Origin: Halorubrum lacusprofundi ATCC 49239
GTDB lineage: Archaea > Halobacteriota > Halobacteria > Halobacteriales > Haloferacaceae
Assembly (NCBI RefSeq): GCF_000022205.1
Contig: NC_012029.1
Coordinates: forward strand, 2,666,001 to 2,730,000
DNA length: 64,000 bases
Direction: 5' to 3'
Positions within the stretch are counted from its first letter, which is position 1; each line of letters starts with the position of its first letter. The translations under genes and the position numbers were made by a program. The notes beneath the pieces were generated by a model, which was not told where the DNA came from, ran no database searches, and saw nothing but the letters and a program-made list of their open reading frames with translations. This document shows, piece by piece, positions 35,414 through 44,550 of this stretch.

Positions 35414-37267
35414 TCAGTCGTCGCTCGGTTTGGCCGCCGGCTCGCTTCCGCTTCGCACGTTCGTGATGTTGTCGTAGCCGATACGCACCAGCGACAGCGC
35501 CAGGTAGATCAGCAGCACGGCGAGCAGGACGCGCACGCCGGCCGACACCTGAGCGCCGATTCCCTGCGCGCCACCCTGGATCAGCTGATCGTAGAGCTGC
35601 TCTTTAAAGGCGACCCAGGACAGCCCGAGCACGGTGACGACGACCATGAGGGCCATCGGGACACCGGTGCTGACGAGCTGCTTGGAATCGTCCCAGTTGG
35701 CGAGCCAGACCGTGCCGGTCAACAGCGCGAGCGCGGCGAGTAACTGGTTGGCGCCGCCGAACAGCGTCCATAGCGTCGCCCACTCACCGGAGATAACGAG
35801 CAGGTACGCGATGCCGCACTGGACGACAGGATTCGTGTATCGGCCGCGAGCGAACGAACCGATGCCCCCGGAGAGGCCAGTCTCGGAGCCGCTGCTCTGA
35901 GGGCCGACGATCTCCTCCATCATGTAGCGGCCGAGCCGTGCGGCCGTGTCGGTGGAGGTCAGCAGGAAGCTCACGAGCACCAGCGCCATGAACGGCGCGC
36001 CGTAGGAGGCGGGGAGACCGAGGCTAGTGAGGATGGTGCCGCCGCCCGCCGCGAAGTTGGGCAGGGCGCCACCGATGCCGCCGGCTGCCGCGTCGGACGC
36101 GACGCCGGCAACCGCGAGCGTTGACAGCGCGACGGCGGCGAGAAGGCCTTCACCGAGCATGCCGCCGTAGCCGATGAGGCGCGCGTCGCTCTCTTTGTTC
36201 AGCTGCTTCGCGGTCGTCCCGGAGGAGACCAGCGAGTGGAACCCACTGATCGTCCCGCAGGCGATGGTGACGAACAACATCGGGAACAACGGGAACGGGG
36301 CGACGCTCTCGACCCCCAAGAATCCGGTGAACGGTTCGATGCTGTCGGCGACCACGAGCGGCTCGGTGGACGTGTTGAAGATGGTGCCGACAATAATGGC
36401 GAGCAGCGCACCGCCGACGCCTGCGTACAGCAGGAACGACGAGAGGTAGTCACGCGGCTGGAGCAGCACCCACACCGGGAGGGCGCTGGCCAGGGCCGCG
36501 TACACCAGAATCACCGGGACCCAGGCGGCGGTGTTGCCGCCGAGGGCGCCCGCGCCGGGCACCCAAGAGCCAGTGCTGCTGAAGAGGACGAACGTGCCCG
36601 CGGTGTGCGAGGCGTCGCCCGCCAGCTCGAACAGCGCGAACGGGTATTGGATGCCGAGCCAGACGCCGGCGAACACGCCGGCGACGAACACGACCGTACC
36701 CGGGATGAATGGGCCGTCAAGCTGGTAGAGGTAGACGCCGAAGGCGAACGCGAGCGCGATGTATACGAAGCTCGCGGTCGCCGCCGACGGGTAGGCGTTC
36801 AGAACGATACCGACGACGAGCGCGAACACCGCCACCACGAGGATGATGGTGAGGAAGGCGAACCACAGCAGCATGTCCTTCCCGCGCTCGCCGACGTACT
36901 CGCCGATGATGTAGCCGATGGACTTCCCCTCGTGTCGCATCGAGCCGGACAGCGAGATGAAGTCGTGAACCGCCCCCATCAGTGGGTTGCCGATGGCGAC
37001 CCACAGCAGCGCGGGGACCCACCCCCAGATGGCCCCCGCCGTGATCGGGCCGACGATCGGCGCGCCGCCCGCAATACTCGAGAAGTGATGCCCCAGTAGC
37101 ACCGGCTTCTTCGCCGGTACGTACTCCTGTCCGTCTTCGTACTTGTGTGCTGGCGTCTCCCGCTCGTCGTCGATTTCGACGAACCGCGAAAGGTACCGCG
37201 AGTACCCCATATACCCAACGGTGAACGTGCCGAGCACGGCAACTACAATCCAGATTACGTTTGTCAT
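35414..37267 (-). CDS. cstA: CstA-family carbon starvation transporter (peptide or pyruvate permease)
   Basis: 617 residues with about 15-18 membrane helices. The CstA signature is clear near the N-terminus: LGHHFSSIAGGAPIVGPITA, then WGWVPALLWVAIGNPLMGAV and the HDFISLSGSMRHEGKSIG segment. In bacteria the family imports peptides or pyruvate during carbon shortage; the substrate in haloarchaea is not known. It is a single gene with an oligo-T terminator 3' of it and about 215 bases upstream before the ArsA gene. Confidence 0.9.
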   Translation of the reverse strand: MTNVIWIVVAVLGTFTVGYMGYSRYLSRFVEIDDERETPAHKYEDGQEYVPAKKPVLLGHHFSSIAGGAPIVGPITAGAIWGWVPALLWVAIGNPLMGAVHDFISLSGSMRHEGKSIGYIIGEYVGERGKDMLLWFAFLTIILVVAVFALVVGIVLNAYPSAATASFVYIALAFAFGVYLYQLDGPFIPGTVVFVAGVFAGVWLGIQYPFALFELAGDASHTAGTFVLFSSTGSWVPGAGALGGNTAAWVPVILVYAALASALPVWVLLQPRDYLSSFLLYAGVGGALLAIIVGTIFNTSTEPLVVADSIEPFTGFLGVESVAPFPLFPMLFVTIACGTISGFHSLVSSGTTAKQLNKESDARLIGYGGMLGEGLLAAVALSTLAVAGVASDAAAGGIGGALPNFAAGGGTILTSLGLPASYGAPFMALVLVSFLLTSTDTAARLGRYMMEEIVGPQSSGSETGLSGGIGSFARGRYTNPVVQCGIAYLLVISGEWATLWTLFGGANQLLAALALLTGTVWLANWDDSKQLVSTGVPMALMVVVTVLGLSWVAFKEQLYDQLIQGGAQGIGAQVSAGVRVLLAVLLIYLALSLVRIGYDNITNVRSGSEPAAKPSDD

Positions 37268-37458
37268 AGGTGCCCTCCCTCATGAGATCGATTCACTATC
37301 GACCACTTAAGTATTATCTTCAATCGTGACACACTGGGAGAACCACCCGCCAGTGCGCGATTTCGCTCGGTCGAGGTAGGTTTGTTCCGTATCTCGTTTG
37401 ATGAAATTCACAGTGATGGGGCCCAGCCCCTATCGCGCGCGATCGCACGTTACCGATA

Positions 37459-37508
37459 TTACCGATCGGCGCGGGCGGGGCCGTTACCGATCGGCGCGGA
37501 CGGGGCCA
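37459..37508. repeat. 25-bp tandem duplication spanning the stop codon of the ArsA-type gene
   Basis: Two adjacent 25-bp units (37459-37483 and 37484-37508), beginning TTACCGATCGGCGCGG, differ at position 17 and at the last base. The second holds the stop codon and last codons of the minus-strand ATPase gene, and the first lies just past it. Confidence 0.7.
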
Positions 37509-38509
37509 CCGTCGTCACTTCGGGTGCGGTCGTCGTCCTCCCCGCTCACGTCGCTCGCCGTCTCGATGTCGAGCGCGGCCGCCACCTCCGCGAGCACGTC
37601 GCCGCGGACTTCCCGCGTCCGCGACTCAATCTCGGCGACGAGCGGGGGCTCGAACTCCTCTCGGACCTGCCGGAGCCGGTCGCGCTCGGTCGCGACCTTC
37701 TCGCGGAGGTAGGTGGCTCCGCGTCCCTCCTCGTCGTCGTCGGGCTCCGGGGTAAGCTTGTTCGCGACGAGCCCACGGACGCGCAAGTCGCGCTCGGCGA
37801 ACCCCTCGATCGCCCGTCCTGTCTCGTTGACCGAGAGCTGGTCGGGGTTCAACACGAGGAAGAAGGCGGCCTCGTCTCGCATGGTGTCGCCCGCGAACTC
37901 GAAGAACTCCTTGCGGCGCTGGAGCCGCTCTAAGACGGGGTCGCCGTCCATCAACCGCCGGGGTTCCATGTCGCCGATAGCGGCCTTCTCGAACAGGTCG
38001 ATCGACTGCTTGCGCTTGTACAGCAGCCGGTCGATCCAGTCGCCGAGGAACTCGGGGAGCCCCAAGAGCCGCAGCGTCGACCCGGTCGGCGCGGTGTCGA
38101 AGACGATCCGATCGTACGACTCACCCTCCTCGCGCATCACGCTCACGAACGCGTCGAAGAGCGCAGCCTCGTACGCGCCCGGCGTGCCGTGCGACATCTC
38201 CAGTTGGCGGTTGATCTCCGAGACCATCGCCGCCGACACCTGCTCGGAGAGCGCCTCGCGGATCTCCTGGAGGTGCCGCTGCATCTCGTCTTCGGGGTCG
38301 ATCTCCATCGCGTCGAGTCCCTCGATCCCGTCGACGGGCGCCGGCTCATCGCCGAACGACTGGTCGAACACGTCCGACACCGAGTGTGCGGGGTCCGTCG
38401 AGACGACCAGCGTCCGCACCCCGTCGTTCGCACAGCGAGAGGCGTACGCACAGGAGACGGTGGTCTTGCCGACGCCACCCTTCCCGCCGAAGAAGACGAA
38501 CCGTTCCAT
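37484..38509 (-). CDS. ArsA/Get3-family ATPase
   Basis: 341 residues. The deviant Walker A is FFGGKGGVGKTTVS with the signature lysine, switch I contains VSTDPAHSVSDVFDQSFG, and switch II is VFDTAPTGSTLRLL. The ATP-binding part NKLTPEPDDD is near residue 235. The archaeal members bind tail-anchored membrane proteins like Get3 or take part in metalloid export; the lack of a second ATPase half favours the dimeric Get3 form. The start overlaps the stop of a 98-residue gene by one base (TGATG), so the two are translationally coupled. The last residues are disordered and acidic. Confidence 0.88.
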   Translation of the reverse strand: MERFVFFGGKGGVGKTTVSCAYASRCANDGVRTLVVSTDPAHSVSDVFDQSFGDEPAPVDGIEGLDAMEIDPEDEMQRHLQEIREALSEQVSAAMVSEINRQLEMSHGTPGAYEAALFDAFVSVMREEGESYDRIVFDTAPTGSTLRLLGLPEFLGDWIDRLLYKRKQSIDLFEKAAIGDMEPRRLMDGDPVLERLQRRKEFFEFAGDTMRDEAAFFLVLNPDQLSVNETGRAIEGFAERDLRVRGLVANKLTPEPDDDEEGRGATYLREKVATERDRLRQVREEFEPPLVAEIESRTREVRGDVLAEVAAALDIETASDVSGEDDDRTRSDDGGPVRADR

Positions 38510-38805
38510 CAGAAGTGGTACTGCTGTCCCTTCCGCTCCATCAGGGTCTCACGATCCCACAGCCGTCGCTCCCACGCCTCAAACTCGTCTTCGAGGTAAG
38601 GGAGCAGCTCGGCAGTGTAGTACGAGACCGGCGAGGGGATCCCGAACGCGTCCGGGAAGCATGCGAGCATGAACTCGTCTTCCGTGTCCTCCGCTTCCTT
38701 CTCGATCTTCTCGTAGGCCGGATGGGTGATCATCCCGTGGTACAGCCCACGGAGCCACTCATCGAGGGCGGCCCGAAAGGCGGCGATCCGGTCTGCAACG
38801 GTCAT
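38509..38805 (-). CDS. small conserved protein coupled to the ArsA/Get3 ATPase
   Basis: 98 residues, mostly helical, acidic and aromatic-rich (FRAALDEWLRGLYHGMITHP, CFPDAFGIPSPVSYYTAELL, YLEDEFEAWERRL). There is no membrane segment. The TGA overlaps the ATG of the ATPase (TGATG), which strongly suggests a functional link, perhaps as a partner or regulator of that ATPase. No family is recognised and no function is established. Confidence 0.7.
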   Translation of the reverse strand: MTVADRIAAFRAALDEWLRGLYHGMITHPAYEKIEKEAEDTEDEFMLACFPDAFGIPSPVSYYTAELLPYLEDEFEAWERRLWDRETLMERKGQQYHF

Positions 38806-38866
38806 GATTCATCGTGATACGCGGGCGCGGTAAAAGCTGTCGCGGGCCTGCGGATTGTCGGGCGGG

Positions 38867-39073
38867 TTAGGCCGAGTTGCTGTCGGCGGCAAGTTCGCCC
38901 TGCGTCTCGTCCGCATCGTCGCCCTCGCCGAGTTCCGGCTGATCGCCGTCGTCGGGACTCGGCGTGTGGGCGCTGTTACCGAGCGCGCCCCAGACGAGGT
39001 ACAGCATCGCGGTGACCATGAGAAGGGTCATGATCGTCGCGACGATCCCCACTGCGGACACGTACTGGAACAT
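38867..39073 (-). CDS. small single-span membrane protein
   Basis: 68 residues. A hydrophobic helix (about 5-30, starting FQYVSAVGIVATIMTLLMVT) is followed by an acidic, disordered tail (DDGDQPELGEGDDADETQ). It is probably membrane-anchored with a cytoplasmic tail, and is a typical haloarchaeal small membrane protein of unknown function. The ATG at 39073 is chosen because the hydrophobic helix starts right after it; an ATG at 39103 would add ten basic residues. Confidence 0.6.
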   Translation of the reverse strand: MFQYVSAVGIVATIMTLLMVTAMLYLVWGALGNSAHTPSPDDGDQPELGEGDDADETQGELAADSNSA

Positions 39074-39192
39074 GGTGCGCGGTCCGCGGGCGCGACGTAT
39101 CAACGTATCGGCTTTCGATGGGGGTGGCGCTGACCGGCCTTCCGAGACCGCGTCGCCGCGGAGTTGAAGGGACCCGCCGACCGAGTGCCTCT

Positions 39193-40488
39193 ATGGACGA
39201 CCGGATCCCGGTAACCGTACTCTCGGGAAGCCTCGGCGCGGGCAAGACGACCTTGTTGAACCACCTCCTGCGAAACGCCGGCGACCGCGACATCGCGGTG
39301 CTGGTCAACGATATGGGCGACGTGAACGTCGACGCCGAGCTGATCGCCGAAGAGTCCGAGGTCGACGTCGAGGGCGTCACGGAGCTGTCGAACGGCTGTA
39401 TCTGCTGTGAGCTACAGGACGACCTCGAAAGCGCGGTGGTACGGCTCGCGAACGAGCGCTCTTTCGACGCCTTGGTCGTTGAGTCCTCGGGGATCTCCGA
39501 GCCCGCGCCGGTCGCGCGGCTGTTCACGACCGAATCGCGCGCGGCGGCCCGATACCGCGTCGACGCGTTGGTGACCGTTATCGACACGCGGCAGTTCCTC
39601 GACGCCTTCGCGGGCGAAGGAACGCCGGAGCGGCGCGTCAACCCGGACGCTGACGGCGGGGACGGAGATGCCGACGGCGACACGACCGGCGGCGCGGCCG
39701 ACGGCGCCAGCGACGGCGACCGTCCGCTCTCGGACCTCCTCGTCGAGCAGATCGAGGTGTCCAACCTCGTGGTGTGCAACAAGGCCGACCTCTGTACCGA
39801 CGCGGAGATCGACGAGGCGGTCGACCTCGTGGGCGCACTGCAGCCCGACGCGGAGACGGTCGTCACGGAGTTCTCCGCGGTCGATCCCGATCGGATCCTC
39901 GGCGTCGGCCTGTTCGAGGAGCGCGAAATCGGCGACCTGCCGGGGTGGAAGCGAGCGCTGGCCGAGGACACCGCGGACGATAGCGGCCACGACAACCACG
40001 ATCACCACGCCGACCACGACCACCGCCACCCCGACGAGATGTACGGCGTCACCTCCTTCACCTATCGCCGCCGGCGACCGTTTCACCCGAACCGGTTCGC
40101 CGCTCTCCTCCGCGACCTCCCGGACGATGTCGTCCGCTCGAAGGGGACGCTGTGGGTCGCCGGAACCGACCAGCGCCAGCAGGTCGGACAGGCGGGTCGG
40201 TCGGTCCGCGTCGAGGCGCTCGGCCCGTGGATCGCGAGCCTCCCGGCCGTCGAGCGCGACATGCTGCGCTCGAACCGGCCCGATCTGGCGTGGGACGACG
40301 AGCACGGCGACCGCCGGACCGAGTTCGTCGTCATCGGCACGGGCGTCGATGAGACCGCGCTCGTCGACCGACTCGACGACGCGCTCGTCACCGAAGCGGA
40401 GTGGAAGGCGTTCCGCGCCGACGAACCGACGACCGACCACCCGTTCCCGACCGAACAGGGCGAGTCGATCGCGCTCCGCGAGCCCTAA
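39193..40488 (+). CDS. CobW/COG0523-type metal-binding GTPase
   Basis: 431 residues. Walker A is SGSLGAGKTTLLNHLL (about residues 10-25), the conserved metal-binding CxCC is in NGCICCELQDDL, and the switch region is VVESSGISEPAPV. NKAD (VVCNKADLC) gives guanine specificity. A histidine-rich segment (about residues 265-285, HDNHDHHADHDHRHPDE) sits between the GTPase and the C-terminal CobW_C domain and should bind zinc or another metal. The family delivers metals to enzymes. The start is the ATG at 39193. An acidic insertion near residue 155-175 (DADGGDGDADGDTTGGAADG) is unusual. Confidence 0.88.
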   Translation: MDDRIPVTVLSGSLGAGKTTLLNHLLRNAGDRDIAVLVNDMGDVNVDAELIAEESEVDVEGVTELSNGCICCELQDDLESAVVRLANERSFDALVVESSGISEPAPVARLFTTESRAAARYRVDALVTVIDTRQFLDAFAGEGTPERRVNPDADGGDGDADGDTTGGAADGASDGDRPLSDLLVEQIEVSNLVVCNKADLCTDAEIDEAVDLVGALQPDAETVVTEFSAVDPDRILGVGLFEEREIGDLPGWKRALAEDTADDSGHDNHDHHADHDHRHPDEMYGVTSFTYRRRRPFHPNRFAALLRDLPDDVVRSKGTLWVAGTDQRQQVGQAGRSVRVEALGPWIASLPAVERDMLRSNRPDLAWDDEHGDRRTEFVVIGTGVDETALVDRLDDALVTEAEWKAFRADEPTTDHPFPTEQGESIALREP

Positions 40489-40552
40489 TCCGATCGTGAT
40501 GGTCCGGACGCGGTAGCGAAGAGCTAAGTGGGACTCTCCCGGGCGGTGACGT

Positions 40553-40789
40553 ATGGGCGAGGACCAGAAGGGAACGAGCGAGGATCCGAAGGGGATCCGC
40601 GAGGGCGTCGAAGGATCGAAAGGCGACCTGCGGGTGGTGTTGCTCCTGAACGCGGTGCTTTCGGGGATGTTCGCGTGGACCGCCTTCTGGGGGTTACAAC
40701 TGCTCGACGTCGCCGAGGTCACCGCGACCAACGTCGCGTCCCTCGCGCTGATCGTCTTCGCGCTGACGTACGTCACCGTGTTGCGGTGA
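40553..40789 (+). CDS. small two-helix membrane protein
   Basis: 78 residues. A charged, lysine/glutamate-rich N-terminus (residues 1-25) is followed by two hydrophobic segments (about 27-49 and 56-77) with no tail. It is probably a small membrane protein with the N-terminus inside. Third-position GC bias supports coding. No family is recognised. Confidence 0.6.
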
Positions 40790-40877
40790 CTGTAGCGACG
40801 GGAGACGCCTCTCTCGCGATCCGACGAATTGGCGAGTTTCGCCATCTTTTAACCCGAACGCGGCGCTTTTTCCGACA

Positions 40878-41555
40878 ATGACGATCGAAGACCGCGACGA
40901 CGCGCACCTCATCACGCACGCGCTGGCGAAGGACACCCTCTCGCGGCTCCGCGACGTCGAGACCGAGCAGGTCGCGTTCCGGAAGGGGCTCGTGAAGCTC
41001 GGCCGCATCTGCGGCTACGAGATCATCGACGGTGCGATGGAGACAGAGTACGTCCCCGTCCAGACGCCGCTCCAAGAGACGACCGGTGAGCGCGTGAAGG
41101 GACTCGACGACGTGGTCATCATCAACGTGCTCCGGGCCGCGACGCCGTTCGTCGAGGGGCTGTTGAAGGCGTTCCCCCGCGCGAAGCAGGGCGTCATCTC
41201 CGCCGGCCGCGACGAGGAGGCCGGGATGACCGACGACGGTGAGTTTCCGATCACGATCGACTACGTGAAACTGCCCGAGATCCGGCCCGAGGACACCGTG
41301 ATCGTCGCGGACCCGATGCTTGCCACCGGCTCGACGATGTGCGCCGTGCTCGACCACGTCCTCGACGAGGCCGACGCCTTCGAGGACCTGTTCGTCCTCT
41401 CGGCGGTCTCCGCGCCCGAGGGGCTCGTCCGGGTGAGCGAATCGGTCCCCGAGGCCGACCTACTCACGGTCGCCATCGACGACCGCCTCGACGACGACGG
41501 GTTCATCCTCCCCGGACTCGGCGACGCCGGCGACCGCGCGTTCCGGACGGTTTGA
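40878..41555 (+). CDS. upp: uracil phosphoribosyltransferase
   Basis: 225 residues. The PRPP-binding motif is [19 protein letters not shown] and the uracil-binding C-terminal [11 protein letters not shown] is preserved. It converts uracil and PRPP to UMP in pyrimidine salvage. The ATG lies about 26 nt after CTTTTAACC, so the mRNA is probably leaderless. Neighbouring genes are unrelated. Confidence 0.95.
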
Positions 41556-41627
41556 GGTCGCGGCGGCGGCAGCGACTAGCCGCTCCCGCCGACGTACTTT
41601 TAAGAGTCGCCCGCGCGACCGATCGGT

Positions 41628-41846
41628 ATGAGCGACGCGCCGACGACCGAGCCCTGCGACGACTGCGGCGACCCCACCACGGACGCGCTCGCACGCACCG
41701 TCCGGCTGAGCGTCGACCGCGCGAACATCGACACCCAGCGGCTCTGTCCCGACTGCTTTGCCGACTGGATCCAGCGCTATCAGGATCGGCTCGGCTCCGG
41801 CCCCGACGACGACGACAGCGGCAGCTCCGAGATCATCGTCGACTGA
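41628..41846 (+). CDS. small CxxC zinc-finger protein
   Basis: 72 residues with CDDC (residues 10-13) and CPDC (about residues 43-46), giving a four-cysteine zinc site. An acidic, aspartate/serine-rich tail follows. A TTTTAAG box lies about 28 nt upstream of the ATG. It is one of many small zinc-binding proteins in haloarchaea and has no known function. Confidence 0.75.
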   Translation: MSDAPTTEPCDDCGDPTTDALARTVRLSVDRANIDTQRLCPDCFADWIQRYQDRLGSGPDDDDSGSSEIIVD

Positions 41847-41936
41847 GCGGTCGGGAGCCGTCCACGCTTCTCATCGACACGGCAACGTCCGTCCCGACCG
41901 CCCGTCTTAAGCCGCGGCGGCACGGACGACGACGTA

Positions 41937-43220
41937 ATGGATCTCGCCATCGACGCCCCGACTCCGGCGGCGCCCGACTGCGCCGACGACGGGACGTGGC
42001 TCGCCTGCATCGAGTGCGACGAGACGTTCGCCCCCTTCGAGGCAGTCCGGTACACCTGCGACGAGTGTGACGGTCTGCTCGAAGTACGCTATGACGACCC
42101 GCCGACGTTCGACGACTTCGGCTCGGGCGCCGCCTCCGAGGGCCCCGATCGCGGCGTCTGGCGCTACCGCGAGGCGCTCCCGTTCGATCTGGGCGTGACG
42201 CTCCCCGAGGGCGGCACCCCGCTGCACACCGTTCCCCGAATCGAGGAGGCGGTCGGCGTCGAGACGCTCCGGGTCAAACACGAGGGGATGAACCCCACCG
42301 GCTCGTTCAAGGACCGCGGGATGACCGTCGGCGTCCGAGTCGCCGAGGAACTTGGCGTCGGCGCGCTCGCCTGTGCGTCCACCGGGAACACCTCCGCCGC
42401 GCTGGCGGCGTACGGCGGCCGCGGCGGGATGGAAACGCTCGTGCTCCTTCCGAAGGGGAAGGTCGCCGCCGGGAAGATCGCGCAGGCGAGTCTCCACGGC
42501 GCCCGCATCCTCGAAGTCGACGGCAACTTCGACGCCTGTCTCGACATCGTCCAAGAACTGGCCGCCCGCGGCGAGGCGTACCTGCTCAACTCACTGAACC
42601 CGTTCCGCTTAGAGGGCCAGAAGACGATCGGCTTCGAGATATTAGAGGAGTTCCGAGACGACTACGGGACCTTCCCGGACCGGATCGTCCTCCCCGTCGG
42701 CAACGCGGGTAACACCTCGGCGCTGTACAAGGCGTTTCGCGAGCTGGTCCAGTCGGGCGCGCTCGACGTCGACGAGGTCCCCAAACTGACCGGCGTGCAG
42801 GCCGAAGGCGCCGCCCCGATGGTCGAGGCGATCGAGGAGGGCAACGACGAGGTTCGGCGCTGGGAAGAGGTCGAGACGCGCGCGACCGCGATCCGCATCG
42901 GGAACCCGGTCAACGCCCCGAAGGCGCTCCCGGGGATCCGGAACACCGGCGGCACGGCGGTCGCCGTCAGCGACGACGAGATCACCGACGCGCAGCGCGA
43001 CCTCGCCGAGGAGGGCGTCGGCGTCGAACCCGCCTCCGCCGCGAGCCTCGCCGGACTCAGGAAGCTCCGCCGCGAGGGCGTCGTCGAGGACGACGAGCAG
43101 GTCGTCTGCCTGACGACGGGGCACCTTTTAAAAGACCCCGACGCCGCCTACGAGGCCGGGAGCGACCCCGAACCCGTCCCGAACGACGTGGACGCGGTCG
43201 TCGAGCACCTGCGCGACTGA
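41937..43220 (+). CDS. thrC: threonine synthase with an N-terminal zinc-ribbon segment
   Basis: 427 residues. An N-terminal zinc-ribbon (CIECDETF and CDECDGLL, about residues 23-47) precedes the fold type II PLP domain. The PLP lysine is K125 in NPTGSFKDRGMTVG, and the phosphate-binding loop is VGNAGNTSALYKA. It converts O-phosphohomoserine to threonine. A CTTAAGC box about 28 nt upstream predicts a leaderless mRNA. Confidence 0.92.
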   Translation: MDLAIDAPTPAAPDCADDGTWLACIECDETFAPFEAVRYTCDECDGLLEVRYDDPPTFDDFGSGAASEGPDRGVWRYREALPFDLGVTLPEGGTPLHTVPRIEEAVGVETLRVKHEGMNPTGSFKDRGMTVGVRVAEELGVGALACASTGNTSAALAAYGGRGGMETLVLLPKGKVAAGKIAQASLHGARILEVDGNFDACLDIVQELAARGEAYLLNSLNPFRLEGQKTIGFEILEEFRDDYGTFPDRIVLPVGNAGNTSALYKAFRELVQSGALDVDEVPKLTGVQAEGAAPMVEAIEEGNDEVRRWEEVETRATAIRIGNPVNAPKALPGIRNTGGTAVAVSDDEITDAQRDLAEEGVGVEPASAASLAGLRKLRREGVVEDDEQVVCLTTGHLLKDPDAAYEAGSDPEPVPNDVDAVVEHLRD

Positions 43221-43236
43221 TCGGGCCGTTCGCACG

Positions 43237-44550
43237 CTATTCCCAGTTGTACAGCGCGTCTTGGAACACCTCCTCGACGTCCTCTTTCGTCACGGGTCGC
43301 GGGTTACACCGAAGTAGCCGCTGCTGGCTCTCGACGGTGCTTTCGGCGAGCGTGCCGGTGTCGTCGACGGTGATCCCCGCCAGCTCGTTGAGCCCGCTCG
43401 GGAGCACGTTGAGGTCCCGTTGGAGCCGCACGAACTCCTCGCGGGCCTCGTCGGCGGCCTCGCGGGTGCTCATCCCGGAGGTGTCGGCGCCGAGCATCTC
43501 CGCCACCTTCGCGAACCGCGGCGGGTCGCTGGCGACGTTGTAGCCGAGGGTGCTCGCTGGCGTGAGCGCCGCGATGGTCTCCCCGTGGTACGTGTGATAG
43601 TTGTTTCCGACGGGATACGCCATCGCGTGCGCGAGGCTCGCGCCCGCGGTGAGTCCGGCGATCGCACCGAACAGTGCGCCCTTCAACATCGCGCCGCGAG
43701 CCTCGATGTCGTCGCCGTTGTTGACGACGCGTCGTACGTTCGACGAAAGGAGGTCGATCGCCTTCTCGCTGAACATCTCTGTGAAGCCGGTTCGTCCGGC
43801 GTACACCGGACGGTCTGCGGGATTTTCGGGGCGAAGCAGGTCGTCGTACTGGTGGGTGGTGTACCCCTCGATCGCGTGGCCGAGCGCGTCCATCGCGGTC
43901 TTCGCCGTGAGGTCCGGCGGCAGCGTCGTGGTGAGCGTCGGGTCGAGCACCGCGGCGTCCGCCCGGACGTGCGTGCTGGAGATCCCCTCTTTAATTCCCT
44001 TTTCGGGTACCGAGAGGATCGCCACGGGCGAGATTTCGGAGCCCGTCCCCGCGGTCGTCGGCAACAGGATCAGCGGCGGCCCCGATTCGGTGAGGTTCTT
44101 GCCCGCGCCGGTCGGCGCGGCCACGTAGTCGAGCACCTCGCCGCCGTTGGCGACGATCGCCCGCGTCGCCTTCGCGGTGTCCATACAGCTACCGCCGCCG
44201 AGCCCCAGGTAGAAGTCGTACCCGTCCTCGCCCATCTCATCGCGGACGAACGCGATGCACTCCTCGACCGCCTCGATGCTGGGTTCGCGTTCGACGCCGT
44301 CGTACACGTCGACGTCGAACCCGTCGGCCTCCAGCTCGTCGGCGACGCGATCGACGTGGCCCAACGAGACGAGGTCCGAATCGGTGACGATCAGCCCGCG
44401 ACCGTCGCCGGAGAGCCCGAGCTGGCCGAGCTGGTAGCCGAGCTCGTCGGCCGCGTCGGCTCCCACGCGGATCGCCGGCATCCGCACCTCCCAGACGGTC
44501 TCCGGCGAGAGTCGGTGCGGGTCGGCGGAGACGGAGCGCTCGTAGCTCAC
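43237..44550 (-). CDS. iron-containing alcohol dehydrogenase, hydroxyacid-oxoacid transhydrogenase-like
   Basis: 437 residues from the GTG at 44550. Nucleotide loop GLGGGSCMDTAKATRAI is near residue 120, and the iron-binding histidines lie in DALGHAIEGYTTHQ and LAHAMAYPVGNNYHTYHG. The segment RPENPADRPVYAGRTGFTEM and the arrangement after it recall ADHFE1/HOT enzymes that oxidise 4-hydroxybutyrate. The GTG overlaps the stop codon of the upstream lactonase gene (GTGA), so the two are co-translated. The pair resembles blcC-blcB of the Agrobacterium gamma-butyrolactone operon. The substrate is inferred, not shown. Confidence 0.85.
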   Translation of the reverse strand: MSYERSVSADPHRLSPETVWEVRMPAIRVGADAADELGYQLGQLGLSGDGRGLIVTDSDLVSLGHVDRVADELEADGFDVDVYDGVEREPSIEAVEECIAFVRDEMGEDGYDFYLGLGGGSCMDTAKATRAIVANGGEVLDYVAAPTGAGKNLTESGPPLILLPTTAGTGSEISPVAILSVPEKGIKEGISSTHVRADAAVLDPTLTTTLPPDLTAKTAMDALGHAIEGYTTHQYDDLLRPENPADRPVYAGRTGFTEMFSEKAIDLLSSNVRRVVNNGDDIEARGAMLKGALFGAIAGLTAGASLAHAMAYPVGNNYHTYHGETIAALTPASTLGYNVASDPPRFAKVAEMLGADTSGMSTREAADEAREEFVRLQRDLNVLPSGLNELAGITVDDTGTLAESTVESQQRLLRCNPRPVTKEDVEEVFQDALYNWE

